Notes: generated from the sequence alone by a model not told the origin. DNA of 64,000 bases from Paracentrotus lividus (GCA_940671915.1 CALNVZ010003435.1:3782411-3846410), one strand, 5' to 3'; counted from the first letter of the stretch, positions 37,381 through 49,729 are shown. Made by a program: numbers and translations.

Positions 37381-38300
37381 AGGGTCTCCAACCTCCCAAC
37401 TTGTTATCTACACTCGGGTGACTTAACCACTAAACCACGTCATATCTAGTCCTGATGTGAAAATACTATGTAGTAATAGGCTTACTATCTAAGTATTTTT
37501 CAAGAATTTGCGGAAGGGATTCAAACCTTGAGCCTTGTTTTACACAGTCAGGCGACTTTACCACTAAACCACATCAAGTCTACTGATCTACTGCTGATAT
37601 GAAAGTATTATGTTGAAAACATTTAAATCATAATCATCAAGGACGTTGTGGCAAGGAACCGAACCCTGAACCTTGTTTTCCACCCTTGAGTGACTTAACT
37701 TCTTTACCATATCATATCTATTGATCTACTGCTGATATGAAACTACTTTGTAAAAAAACAAAAACAATAACAACAACACATGTGTATAAAGAACGTTTGG
37801 GGTAGGGAATCGAAACTTGAACCTTGTTAATCACACTCGGGTAAATTAACCACTAAACCACATCATGTCTACTGCTGATGTGAAATTATTATCTTAATCA
37901 GACTTAACTGCGTAATTTATAAGTAATTATCAAGAGCGTTGCGGTAGGGAATCGAACCTAGCTTGAATCTCATTTTTCACAGTCGGGCGACTTTACCACT
38001 AAACCATATTATATCTACTGCTAATGTGAAATTACTATGTTAATCACTCTTTAACTACTTAATTGATACGTAATTAGCATTTTTTTTTTTTTTTTTTTAA
38101 ATAGAGAATCGAACTTTGAACCTTGTTATACACAGTCCGGCACTTAACCACTTAACCATATAATATCTACTGCTGATATGAAAGTACTTTTAATACGACA
38201 TTCAAATCTGTTTCAAGAATGTTGTGGACATGAATGAGATCCAAATCTCAAGATCCCAAGAGATCCAAACCACTAAACCGCAAACCACCTGGTTTTCCAC
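37381..38300 (-). repeat. Tandem array of tRNA-like units
   Basis: Six clear copies and one degenerate copy of a unit of about 134-157 bp run head to tail. On the minus strand each unit carries an A-box-like TGGTTTAGTGGTTAA and, roughly 50 nt later, a B-box-like GGTTCGATTCCCT. B-box positions on the plus strand fall near 37382, 37516, 37655, 37806, 37947 and 38104. A-box complements (CCACTAAACCA) fall near 37427, 37561, 37850 and 37994, with decayed forms near 37700 and 38147. A conserved non-tRNA part (TCTACTGCTGATATGAAA) links the copies. The D-arm wording resembles Ser/Leu tRNAs, but no copy folds into a full cloverleaf. One copy's spacer contains an 18-T run (38081-38098). It looks like a SINE head that was amplified locally as a satellite. 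Confidence 0.8.
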
Positions 38301-38691
38301 CAGTGCGCATGATGATTCATTCAAAATTTCGGTACAACCTGACATACCTCTTCCCCCTTCAACCTGATTAAGATGGGGTGAATGGGTTTAGACCTTAATA
38401 ACCAAGGCTTATCGAATCCCCCTGCCAATGGAACTACTTGTCCTATCGATCTACGGCGTTCGTCAAGACCGGGTCAAGCAATTGAGTTACACCACCCTAT
38501 CCCAACCATTGTTATCTTTTCGTTACTATCTTAATAGGATGAGACACCAAAGCTTCCCTCATATCTACTGAGGCAAGGGATCGCCTTTTACAGAATTAGG
38601 CAAAGCCGAGCTCGGATCAATGAGTAGTCACCTGTCGTTGTCGGGTTGTATTCCACCTCCTGATTCAAGTGGAATACCCCAGACACCTTGC
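38301..38691. other. Non-coding, traces of decayed repeat
   Basis: CCAAGGCTTATCGAATCCCCC at 38400-38425 is reminiscent of a decayed B box, but no A box is clear. No gene. Confidence 0.4.
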
Positions 38692-38790
38692 TGCTAAAAA
38701 TCACAAATCTATGGTCATTTTTACGTTTTTGTACACGTTTGCTGGAAAAAAAAAAGGTGGGGGCTGAAGCCCCCGGCTCAGCGTCCCCTG
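38692..38790 (-). mobile_element. hAT-like MITE, fragment (family of 54675-54851)
   Basis: Read on the minus strand from 38790 it begins CAGGGGACGCTGAGCCGGG, then a G-rich stretch, then CAGCAAACGTGTACAAAAAC and ATGACCATAGATTTGTG, ending in GATTTTTAGCA. It aligns along its whole length with the left half of the element at 54675-54851 in the opposite orientation. The other half is missing, so this is a truncated copy. Confidence 0.7.
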
Positions 38791-40546
38791 TCTCCCTTTG
38801 AAGCTCTCCCTAGATTTCGCCGCTTAAACCATTCTGACTACAAGTTTGAATTGAGATTTTACTACCAACATCTCCAACATTGACCAAGTCCATGAATTCA
38901 TGAAGCACATCACTATGAGTCGAACGTCGAACAGTAAGAAATAGATTTAACATTGGTCACTGAAAGCAATCATTGTTTCTTAGAGAATCTTACACAGCAT
39001 TAATGTACCATAGTTATCTTCGGTAGATGTTGATGTACTGTACGCATGTCAGGAATTATGTCAGGTTAAAATATAAATCTGTTTCATGCAGTATTTAGCT
39101 TTATCTTATTTTACTGTCGAATCGTGTAAAGCCTAGTCGTGCCCATCAGTCCCATTGCTTATTCTTAACAATGTAAAGGAAACTCATTCGAAACTAGTTT
39201 GATTCTGATATAATTTTTTATTATATTTAAAAGCATCTTCCTCTCAATATGGAAAGTATTTAAAGAGTATTTAGATAAAAGATCTTTGGATTCTTGAAAT
39301 TCGATTATAATTATACAAAATAGCCAAAACTAGTTCATCCTGAAGACTGTCGGCCATGCTTGTGGTTAATGAATAAAAAGGGAGGTCATAAAACCTTTGG
39401 TCACCATTGGTATTATTAAGAAGAAAAAGAGTAAAATATAGAAATGGGAAAGAACGAGATAGAACATGTAGAAGGAGAGAAATTAATATAGAAAGAGAAA
39501 TATTGGACAATATTCGCTCTTTTGTTTCTTTTGCGGACGCCTTTTAGAGCAAAATATAGGTCTATATAGCGACCTTTAAACGAGCATGCTGTTGATTTGA
39601 GAATAGGCATGATAATTATGCGCTTATCTCATATCCACCGAACCCACTTTGATGACTATTGATACTCACAATGCTTTATCCGCTACGGATGGAACCAAGA
39701 TATGGGTGAATACAAAACCAGATAATAGTATTCAATCAGAATGGATGATCATAGACGCAATGTAGGAAGTCATTAAAGCAAAATGCTCATCATACATGTG
39801 GGATACAGATAAAACGATTCAAAAATCGCATTATTCATCCCGAAATAAAAGAACTCGTGTTTTTGGTTATGCTTTCAGTGGCTGGGTATTCGATGGCGTT
39901 CTATTCGAAATTCATACGAAGATAATGAGCATTTAACATTGGACTTTCCTTCTACTATTTAAGAATAATCTGATTTACGTCTTTTGTGGGAATTATGCTC
40001 CTTTTGGTTTCACATAGTTGTATGGTTTCTGAGAATGAGTACCACTTTCATCATACTTAGTCTATTGTGTCTCATCACGATATATAGGCCTATTGTTTCT
40101 ATTTGTCGACCATGGTTGGAAAATTAGTAATATCAAACATATTAATTAGATATATATATATTTTTTTTTAAATGGCACTCAGGTACGATGAATTAAAATA
40201 TTATATAACGATGAATTACATAAAAGAAGGAGACAGAGAGAGAAAATGAGAGCGACAAAGACAGAAAGAGCCGTCAGACAAAAAGAGGTGAAAGTGTGAG
40301 AGGAGGGAAAATATTTAAAAAAATAAATTTCTTTGAGTTGTTTCCGAAGGAGAATTTAATAAATGAAGAGAAAGTTTTACATAAATTTATTTTTCTCGCA
40401 CAATTTGAGCTACAAGATGTTTCTACAGAAGTTTCTGTCCGTCTCTTATAGACATTTCCTACTCGCATTCTGTGTCGTTTTAGCGTGCAATTACAACACA
40501 TGTAAATCACGCTTTCGAATACCTCCCTTGAGATGCGGGTCTTTTT
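38791..40546. other. Non-coding AT-rich stretch
   Basis: No gene. The palindrome TAGGCCTA occurs at 40085. Short frames at 39271-39610 on the minus strand are hydrophobic, with no domain. Confidence 0.5.
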
Positions 40547-40567
40547 AAAAAAAAAAAAAAAAAAAAA
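40547..40567 (+). repeat. A21 run
   Basis: Twenty-one A residues followed by TCGCGC. A frame (40363-40548) ends at the start of the run. A retroposed origin is possible but no source was identified. Confidence 0.75.
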
Positions 40568-41309
40568 TCGCGCACAAATTGCTTCGTTTATTAAAAGGTA
40601 TCACACAGAAGTGAGATCGATTTCCAGCAAGAAATCAGATATTTTCGCTTTTTTTTTCGTCAAGTGCATTTTGATTTGATTCCCCTTCGACAATAAGTGT
40701 AGGTACCGAACCGTAATAACGGTTTTATCGCCCGCCTGACAGGTTTTTGTTGGTGTTTATTTTGAGGTATGAACTTGGAGAAAGATGGAAAGGAGACACG
40801 GTAAAACACGCATGTCTAATTTCCTTTCTTTGTGACAACCCTTAACCATTATATCATTTTCCATTGGAGAATGATGAGGAGCAATATGACCTGATAGGAA
40901 GGGTAGTAGGGTGGTCCTGAAAAATGGGAGGGGTTGCACAACACATTAACCAACTTTAATCAATATTTAATAACACACCTCATTATCATCAATGTTAATC
41001 AACACAATAATTCAAATTATTTAATAACAAATTGAATTATCGTCGTTTTTTAAATGAAAATGAAAAAATGCAGAGATTCAAATTAAAAAAATATATATAT
41101 ATTGTGCATGGTTACCAATGTAAATAGGACTAATTCATTAGAAGTACACAATAATCTTATTAGCAGATGTATGAACTTATAATTATTTGAATGTTTTACA
41201 AAAAACAATATATTTTTCTTCTTTCTCACAATTCAGTTATACCAATTATTCGTTGTATGGAAATTAGTGATGCCGAAGAAATGCATGTTCTAAAAAAAAG
41301 GAGTATAAT
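40568..41309. other. Non-coding
   Basis: AT-rich, with TATATATA near 41092-41101. No feature recognised. Confidence 0.5.
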
Positions 41310-41344
41310 ATGCCCCTCTCCCCCCCCCTCTCTCTCTCTCTCTC
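41310..41344 (+). repeat. C and CT microsatellite
   Basis: CCCCTCTCCCCCCCC followed by about ten CT units, just upstream of the tandem array. Confidence 0.85.
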
Positions 41345-41439
41345 CATGATCTGCGAGCCATGAAGGAGCAACACACCTTCAAATGACATGATGTTACCCG
41401 AAGCCTTATTCCAGGCAGGGATACATGATCCTGGCCCAG

Positions 41440-42090
41440 GAGTGAGGGGAAGGAGGGCAGGATGATTAGAAGAGGAAGGAGGTGAAGAGAGGATGCATGA
41501 CACCATCTGGGTTTGGTTCCGCATCTGATACCACCACCACCAGTTACCACCAGTAAGGCCCCACCTCCACTTCCTCCTCCAAACTCGTCCCTCCCATCAC
41601 CTCCTCCCTCTCCAAAGATGAGAGAAGATGAGGAAGGGAGATAAGTGCAGAATCATGACACCATCCTGACTTTGGTTTTGCATCTATTACCACCACCGCT
41701 AGCTTACACCAGTTAGACCCCTCCTCCTCCTACTCTCCTCCACCTCCTCCGCATCCCCTCCTTCTCTTCGAAAGATAAGAGAAGATCGAAGAGGGGAGGT
41801 AAATGCAGAATCTGACACTATTCTGGCTTTGGAGACCACCTACCAGCTATACCAATCGGACCCCATTATCCTCCTCCTCCTGTTCATCCGCACCCCTCTC
41901 TCTCCTCTCCCTAATATACCGAAAGATCGAGGAATGGAGATAAGGCGGAGTAGTGACACCATCCTGGCTTGGTTTCGCATAGATACCATTACTACCAGCA
42001 AAATCAGCTTCATACCACCAGTCAGACCCCATCCGCTCATCCCCTCTCCTCCCAAACAACTCATCCTCCTCGGTGCATCTCAGTCATCAC
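41440..42090 (+). repeat. Tandem array, period about 141-158 bp
   Basis: Four collinear copies. The anchor GACACCATC (or GACACTATT) occurs at 41499, 41657, 41813 and 41954. Each copy continues with TGG-TTTGG, GCAT-ATA/CTA, ACCACCACC or TACCAGC, CACCAGT, then GACCCC and a TCCTCC-rich stretch. The opposite shoulder is GA-rich (AGATAAGAGAAGAT and similar). The TCC and GGA shoulders make the overlapping frames on both strands (41264-42131). No gene is supported. The source element is unknown to me. Confidence 0.8.
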
Positions 42091-43260
42091 GCGGAGGTGT
42101 GAAGCCGGTATACGCGCGGGCGTTAATATAATATCTGGCGCAAAACAAATTCCCGACATATCCGAAAAGTATTGTGAACCCTCACTACCGACCGCATGTC
42201 TGTCAGGACCTCTTTCCTAGCGACTCCCTCCTCCTTCTTCCCCTTCTCCCTTTCTCATCTTCCATAACGTTATAAGGCAGACACAAACCAAGGGTTTGCG
42301 GGGTAACCCCCCCCCCCATCCTCTCCCATTAAAAAAAATAGAATTCAGCCAGCTTCGAAATATGATTCTTTTATTTTTGCAGGGTTGAAAAATTTGGGTT
42401 AACATGTCGGCAAATCTGTAGGGACCCCTTTCCCCGCCCCATTTGAAATGGCGTAGCGACACCCATTTGGTAGATTTAATAATTTTGGGTGGCTGGCACG
42501 GAAGGGGTGTAAAATTATGATGGATCACTTTTGATATCTAAGACCCTGTAATTTGCACGTCTTAAACATAATTGTTGCCTACGTTGCTCAAAGTAGAAAG
42601 CGAAATTCCATTTTCATTTTGCGGTTGTATTATAGTAGATGAATTTTCGTCTCAGCAGAAAATCTGTTGAATAATTATGATCTTTTGAAAATAAATTTTT
42701 AACATAGGTTGCGTGATATAATTATGCTACCATAATAATCTTATTTTATTATATTGCATTAATTAATGTAATTGTCTGTTTGATTGGTAACAGGGACTTC
42801 AAATATTGAATAGGGAAAAAAACACCAATAAATACAAAATGTTAAGCTTGTCCAAAGAAGCTTTATTTTAGAATAGCTTATTATCTTACTTTTTTTTTAA
42901 AAGACAACATTCCTGGTATTAATTGTTAACATGGTTAAAGACACACTGCACCATACTAGACTTCTCTGCTTGACATTAGATAAAGGAAATTTAGTACCAC
43001 CCAAAAAATAACTCATGAGAATGATATTTATCAATTAATGTATTTTCTGCACAAAATAGTTAACAACACTGCCATGTCAAATATAAACACACTTATATTT
43101 ATAAACTAAATATAGAGAAATGAAATGTTTCAATGTCCATTTTCAAATACTGTGATTTCATCAGTGATGTTACTGGCTTATTTTTTCTTATAAACAACAA
43201 TTATTTCACGTCCTTCATATGCCAATGCCATGTTTACAAACTAATTATTCTGCTGTACTC
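42091..43260. other. Non-coding, G/C patch at 42290-42480
   Basis: The patch at 42290-42320 (CGGGGTAACCCCCCCCCCC) and the phrase AAATGGCGTAGCGACACC (42446-42463) look like pieces of a G-rich dispersed repeat. The 103-codon minus-strand frame 42217-42528 falls on it and is not called as a gene. Confidence 0.4.
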
Positions 43261-43687
43261 TTAAAGGGATTTAGTAGCTTTCAAAAACAAGAGCAATTAT
43301 ATCAAGATTAATAAAATTATATTTTTCCAACAGTAAAAACAAACTACTGAAAGTTTCAGATCAAATGAAAATCATTTACTACCTTAAAACAGTGTAACAA
43401 ACAATGCCAAGCATACATTCGAATACCAGTGCCCTCTGCTGATAGCCCACCAGGCCGCTAGAGACGGGGGACTTTACAACAGGAAATGGGTGTGTGGAAA
43501 AGCACATGGTTTTATAAACCATCCGGTGTTGGTATATGAATTTTGAGTATGAAATCATTGATATCTCGAAGGTAAAGCAAGCAATTAGATACCAGACTGA
43601 CCTAAGTGTTTATAATTATGTTGGCAAAATAAGCTAAATCGAATAAATGTGATTTGAATATCATTCAATGTTACTGCATCCCTTTAA
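43261..43687. mobile_element. Candidate TTAA-flanked element
   Basis: TTAAAGGGAT at 43261-43270 and ATCCCTTTAA at 43678-43687 are exact inverted complements and leave TTAA at both outer edges. TTAA target duplication with short inverted termini is typical of piggyBac and Kolobok-type elements. The 420-bp interior has no transposase. The 10-bp match is short, so chance pairing in AT-rich DNA is possible. Confidence 0.35.
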
Positions 43688-44280
43688 CCATTGTATGCAG
43701 CCACCTCATCCCTTATGCATTTCTCTCCATCCCCTTTCTTTCTCTCTATTTTACCATTTTCCAGCGTCACCCTTATTTTGTATAACTGCACTTTTTGTGT
43801 TGTTTATGCGTGTTACCAAGCGTTGACAATGAACCTCGTCGCTATGACAAAGATGAAAGTGTTAAAGGCCGTATAATGGCGGAAAGATGAGAAGGAAATA
43901 AAGTGTTAACGTGTATCATCTGTTAGAATATAGGTTCTATAGAAAGAATTCAAAATGTTGTTTACTTGAAATCCATTAAGTACAAAAGTTGAAGGAAATT
44001 CATAAACAAAGGATGATTTTAAACTGTCAAGCCCATGTTTTAAGTAACCCCTTTATTAGCAAATGATTAGATACCATATTTAAGTTTTTACCTCATTTAT
44101 AATGATGATATATTTTCCGTAAATATATTTGAAATTTTTCTTTGTACTATTTTCATGGAAATGCATTATTATGTGAAAGATAAATTCAATTAAATGTCAG
44201 TTTAAAACGAAAATGACACTTATTTTGAAATATAAAAAAAGCAAACAGTAAGAATACTAAAATATATGAATAGGATTATA
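43688..44280. other. Non-coding
   Basis: No gene or repeat recognised. AT-rich. Confidence 0.5.
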
Positions 44281-44318
44281 TTGTTTGTTTGTTTGTTTTG
44301 TTTGTTTGTTTGTTTTGT
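44281..44318 (+). repeat. (GTTT)n microsatellite
   Basis: GTTTGTTT units with two TTTTG interruptions. Confidence 0.9.
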
Positions 44319-45649
44319 CAATTCTCACAACCTAAATCACATATCTGGATCTCGGCACAATTCACATTATCATTCACATAAAACAATGCAGCTAAAAAAA
44401 AAAAGCAAAGTAAATCGTTATGGAGTGTGCAACCATAATGCATAAATAATTAAATTGAGAAGATTGTGAACGCACATAAACGCTTTTTAATTGTGTAACT
44501 TCCAAAGCATTCACCCATACCTATATTTTCTCCACTATCGATGTTTCATTCATATATTTTTTTTCTGAGCAAGGAACTTGGATAATAAAAATAGTACAAT
44601 TTTCGAGAGCGGGATTCCGATTTTTTTTTTTGCAACGTTTTATGCTTTCTGGTAACCGACAGATCGCCTGAGGCTATCACGAATACATTAAGAATTTTAT
44701 TAAAATGCGGTCATGTGGAAAGTCGAAGACATTATTCGATCGGACATTCGTAAGACTTAAGTTGCAGAAGGGAAGACAACGAGATTCGTATATTTTGGGA
44801 ATTGATACAGAAATTATGTAAAACTGCTTGAAACGACAAATTAAAATGTTAATTCTTACACGATGACTTTAACCAATATTTAATGTCCATTATGAGTTTA
44901 TTCCATTTGAATGTTGTTTGACAGTGAACTCGAAGATACTTTATCAAAATTGTCATTTTTTTATTTTTATTTTTTTTTGCTATTTGGCCTGTAAAAATCT
45001 ACAAATCTAATCTATAAAATGAAAATCCAAATACAAATTGTATTGATTTTTTGAGATAGTTTTGAGGGAAAATGTGTAATCGGACAATGTATTTTAATGA
45101 CCGTTGTCATGGTCAGTGCATACTAAATATTTTTTTTATAGTATGGAAGGACTTAAGTCATTTTAAAACTTCCTTTGTAAGCAAAAATATCTATCAGTAC
45201 AGTAACTAGAGGTGACTCACACACGCTTACATTTTCCCCTGCTGGAAAGTGATTTCTTCTCGAATATAATGTGCCGATGAAGAGAAATATTATACTCAAT
45301 TCCTCAATAGTGGTGTTGTAACAAACAAATAACCATGATAACAGGAAGAGGGTAAAGATATTCATAATTTGAGATTTGTCTGTACTTGTAGCCTAAACAT
45401 TGAGCACGCTGGTAAAGTCAGCAATGTAAATTCATCAATATATAATTAACCGATTAATACAAATTATGATATAGTAATTCACGAACAACTTTGACTGTGC
45501 ATGATTTGTGATCTTTGACTGTAATGAGGAACAGTTGTGGGATCGATTCATATTTTGCCAATTACAATTGATGATTATGCAGCATCACTGAAAATAAGAA
45601 AAGTAATTGTAATTTGCAAAAACCTTTCCATTTCTTTGATTTCAGTTGT
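44319..45649. other. Non-coding
   Basis: AT-rich with T runs near 44623 and 44964. No gene. Confidence 0.5.
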
Positions 45650-46060
45650 GTTTTGTTCGATCTACTCATTCCCTCGAGGACCGAGAGTGCCAAACGATTA
45701 CGGGTAAACTCCGGGAGACATCTCAGTCGTCAACCCTACAAGATCGCTTCTTCGTCTCAATCCCATAACGGATGGAAGAGCGGATGAGCCGAATATCCCC
45801 GAAAAGCTACGGGCATTTTTGAGAAAGTTTAGATCTAAACAAGATCAGGCGAAACGGGGACAGACCAGAGGTGTTGTAAAGTGTAAGAATAATAAAAATC
45901 ATAACATGGCTGCGAGATCATCAAAAGAGAATTCATATATTCTGTGTTCGCAGGGTTGGTGGATATGTGTGTGGTCTGACGACACCTAGGCCCGGGCTCG
46001 GACCGGCGCGGAAGGGCTTTAGAGACTAAACTTGGGCATCAATCAACAAGCGATGTATTA
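45650..46060. promoter_or_regulatory. GC-richer island, possible regulatory DNA
   Basis: A sharp rise in GC and CpG above the neighbouring AT-rich DNA, without a convincing reading frame. It includes CCCGGGCTCGGACCGGCGCG (45990-46009) and several CGG and CGA motifs. It is compatible with a conserved non-coding element or promoter, but direction and function cannot be read from the sequence. Confidence 0.2.
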
Positions 46061-46598
46061 TGGGGTGGGGATGCTTAAATAGAACGAATGAGAAGCGCAC
46101 AAATGTACAAACATCTTCACAATTATGGGATTAAGAATGTCGCTGTTCAACCAAGCAATCTTCTCCTCGCACCTACTTCCCCCTCATATTTTTTTTCTTG
46201 AGATGTTTTCTCCTCATCTACCCTATTCATCTCCCCATCTCTATTTTCTCTCTTCCTTTCTCTTCTATCTCAGGGAAGTTCTCTTCGGGTCTCGATCCTC
46301 GGTGTTTGACATATTTAGAGCTCTGAAATTAGGCCAACAGAACCCTACGCGTCAACACAACAAGATGCGCCGATCTGCGCGCTCTACTCTCGCCTCGTTC
46401 CGAGATAGCTTCATAGAGTCGTCAACAGTCGTTTTTAGATATTGTTTATATTCTGTTAACTATTCCGGATAACCGCTATCCATATGTATTTGAACAACAT
46501 GAGAACATTACCTATGCCATCAAGGAAAACAAATGGCATTATAAACGATCGAATACATGTATGTTCGTAGTTCTAAACATTATCATATTCATGATAAT
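46061..46598. other. Non-coding
   Basis: The 115-codon frame 46125-46472 is Pro/Ser/Leu-rich with no domain. Nothing else was recognised. Confidence 0.45.
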
Positions 46599-46855
46599 AA
46601 GTTCCGATGATCGATCTCTTGTAATTATCATTTTAATCATTTTTAATAATCATAATCATAAGTTCCGGTCTCTTGAAATTATCATTTTAGTCATTTTTAA
46701 TGATCATTATCATAATCAAAATAATAAGTTCCTATCTCTTGTAATTATCATTTTAGTCATTTTTTATAATCATAATCATAATCATAATAATAAGTTCCGA
46801 TCTCTTGTAATTATCATTTTAGTCGTTTTTAATTTGAAATTGTTAGCATGTCAAC
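46599..46855 (+). repeat. Tandem array, period 61-66 bp, four copies
   Basis: AAGTTCC begins units at 46599, 46660, 46726 and 46792. Each is followed by GATCTCTTGTAATTATCATT, TTAGTCATTTTTAA and an AATCATAATCATA-type linker of variable length. Copies 2-4 are close to each other. The 134-codon Ile/His-rich frame (46561-46965) is a by-product. Confidence 0.9.
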
Positions 46856-47877
46856 CTTTGGGAATTTTCATTTATGTATTTGTTTATAATTATCTTAAAC
46901 GATTGCATCATAATGATGTACACAACTTTATTGTAGCCATTGGTTCTAGTACAACTCCCCAGTAAATTAGTCTATTTGATATTGAGAAAATAAAATGTTT
47001 TTTCCCTTTTTTTTCAAAGATGAAAAGTACTTTTGTTGTGTTTTGTCGTTGTTGTTGTTGTTATTGTTGTTTTTTGCTATACTGTATACTTGGGAACAGA
47101 TATTGCGGTATGAATGTATTGAGTAGCAAAAAAAGTGAGTTATCATGCAAGTAAACCTATATCATAAGACTACAATGCACAGAATTATTGCATTGTGGGT
47201 TAGGAACCGGGCCAGATTGAGTAGTTTAGGACCTGAGGTGGGGCTAATTCGAGGCTGCTGGTTTGTATTGGATTTAAACCTTTTTTTTCTTTTGTTTTCT
47301 AAACTTAATTAATTAGCTACAATGTACAAAATACGCACCAACGGTCATGACGGTAGCAATAATTATCTTATCAATTAAAGTTCCTTGCTTTATCAAAGAT
47401 TATATTTACATATTTTAATTTAATTGTTATTTAGGAAATGCAAAACAAAGTTGGTTTTAGATTTTTTAGATTTGATTGCTGATGTTTCTGTTACATATTT
47501 ATATCCTCGTCATAAAACATCTGCACCTTGCATTGTGAATCAGATGAAAAACTGGCTACAAAACGACTCATTTTAAGTCTAAACCTGTCAGTAGCATTGT
47601 GTATGTAGGCCAAAGGGTCTTGTACTAACGAGTAGAGGTTGGAAGGGGAATAGTCAACTATTCACTATATAGCACTACTCTAATTGGCACCTAAACCAAA
47701 GGCAGCTATATAGGCCGCCGGAGTCGACTAGATTAATTGTTATCCTATTTTGGCGAAAGGCTGTTCCAGTTTCGCCTTTTTTCCTCCTCTCCTCGCCTCT
47801 TTCTCTTTATGTTCTAAATTTTAGCCTCTTCTGTCTTACTCCAGTGATTTTTGTCCTTATTTCTGTTTTTCTTTCTA
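46856..47877. other. Non-coding, includes (GTT)n
   Basis: A GTTGTTGTT run lies near 47047-47070. No gene recognised. Confidence 0.5.
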
Positions 47878-48135
47878 AAAAAAAAATAGGAAAAAAAAAA
47901 AGAAAGAAAGAGAGAAAAAAAGTGAAATAAATTGCTTTTCGGACAAAAAAAGTGTTATCGTCAAATTGACGATCAATCTTCTTTTTTCTTTTATTCCCCA
48001 TATTTTCTACCGAACATGTTTGTATAAAAAAAAAATGAAAAAAAGAAAAGAAGAATAACCCCTTTCATTGTTGGTGAGGTAAAAAAAAAAAGAAAAAAAA
48101 AGAGGGAAAAAAAGACCAACCCCCCCCCAAAAAAG
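47878..48135 (+). repeat. A-rich low-complexity tract
   Basis: Several A runs interrupted by GAAAG and GGGAAA, then CCCCCCCC near 48120-48128. No coding or mobile-element signal. Confidence 0.75.
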
Positions 48136-48569
48136 AATTAATTATTTGTATACATTGTTGATTATAATTTTCGTGTTTGAATTGTAACTATATGAATTAG
48201 CTTCTCTGTTGCCGTTTTAAAACCCCCGATTGTCGTTTACTGTCATGATGTTTATGAAATAAAGTTTCGAATTTTGATGTAAAAAAAATATGGAAAATTA
48301 ATTTAAAATTAAATAATGCATAGAAAATTGTGAAATCATTAAAACACAATTCTTAAAATCATTGAACAATAATTATTCAAACATCATTTGGGGTTATAGC
48401 CTTTACATACATAACAAGTAGAAATTTTATAGGAGAAGACAAAAACGGAGAACAAAAATAATCTAAACCCAAAGGAATGACACATATTATAACCGGTTAA
48501 CTATTTAGTACTGACATGTATTCTTGAGATTAATATATTGATTTTCGAGGGGGCAAAAAAAAGAAGCAA

Positions 48570-48725
48570 TGCTGCCCACAAGCAGGCGTGTCGTGTAATA
48601 AATGAGAATGTCGCCCTCATCTGGTATAACGAAGACAGTCCACCCCTTCCCAAGAAGCTGAGACCTAATTTCTGTGTCAAGCATGCAAAGCTTGCGGAAG
48701 AAGTTACAGGGTCTCAAATCCCGGT
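48570..48725 (+). CDS. Weak candidate exon
   Basis: The plus-strand frame reads AAHKQACRVINENVALIW and then a Pro/Lys/Cys-containing stretch. It ends at a possible donor CCCG|GTAAAA near 48723. The minus strand is open over the same segment (48505-48717), so the strand and reality of the exon are both uncertain. No domain was recognised. Confidence 0.12.
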
Positions 48726-48735
48726 AAAAAGGGGA

Positions 48736-49690
48736 TTATAATGTTTTTCCTGCGAGTATGATTCACAAATCAATCGTGAGCATGAATTGTCATTATATAT
48801 ACTGAAAGTGATAAACATCATTTATTGATATCTCGCTGCAGTAAAGAAGTCCTTGCCATCAACATGCTCAACGCAATCATCCATTTGAATTTATATAGAA
48901 AGAGAGAAAAAAACAAACTAGTGATTACGAATGAATAATATAAATGTGATCACTTTTATGCCTAAAAGCATAGACTCACGACATTTTGTCATATTATAGT
49001 GACATAAGAAAACACTGCATAACCGTTGAAGGTAACCAAGTATAATATAAAACGAAATAATAAACAAATAAATTAATTAATAAGAATATAATTTATAGCA
49101 AATTTACCACATTCCAACGAAACCTTTTCGAATACTGAGGCGGATCAAGCTGAGAGAGCCCTCTTACTTTTTAATTTCTTTTAGTGGGAATTTGAATTTG
49201 CGCCCCTTAAATTTAAATGTGCCATTGGCGCCTCCCCTTCACCAAATCCTGGATCTGCGGCATGCTTAACTTGGAGAAGTCACGGGAGATAAAGAGGAAT
49301 ATAATAATGAAATTTAAGATAAAGATAAACTGAGAAAAACATAGACAGGAAGGTGGAGGGAGGGATGAAGAAGTTGGATGTGAGAGAAAGAGTGTGAATG
49401 GGAAATTTCGCTGATTCATGATTACGTCTGCTAATTACGTAGGGTAATGATGCAGCGAAAACTAAGATTTCTTTTTCATTTTTTCTCTTTTGATTTTTTA
49501 AATATATTGATTGGACATTTCATTACTCAGTCTCCATCCCTATTTGATTGAATTGCACACTGGAAATGAAAAAAAAAAAAAAAACGAAAAAGAAAGGGAA
49601 ATGTACTTAATTTCGGAAATATATAAATCAGTTACCTCAAGGTGTTTTAGAAAAAACAATATGTGTTATCAATCAAAACACATGATAATT
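48736..49690. other. Non-coding AT-rich stretch
   Basis: No feature recognised. A purine-rich patch lies near 49330-49380. Confidence 0.5.
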
Positions 49691-49691
49691 T

Positions 49692-49698
49692 TTGTGTG

Positions 49699-49726
<28 letters not shown>
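49692..49726. repeat. TG-TA-CA self-complementary repeat
   Basis: GTGTGTA, then TATATATATATA, then TACACACACACACA. The left half is the reverse complement of the right, so the segment can fold into a cruciform. Confidence 0.85.

Positions 49727-49729
<3 letters not shown>

Noticed and set aside
37381..38300. CRISPR-like spacing of repeats
   Set aside because: The repeats are long, diverged and tRNA-like, the spacers are related to each other, and the sequence context is eukaryotic.
46561..46965. 134-codon frame
   Set aside because: Translation of the 61-66-bp tandem array; the Ile/His/Asn periodicity follows the DNA repeat.
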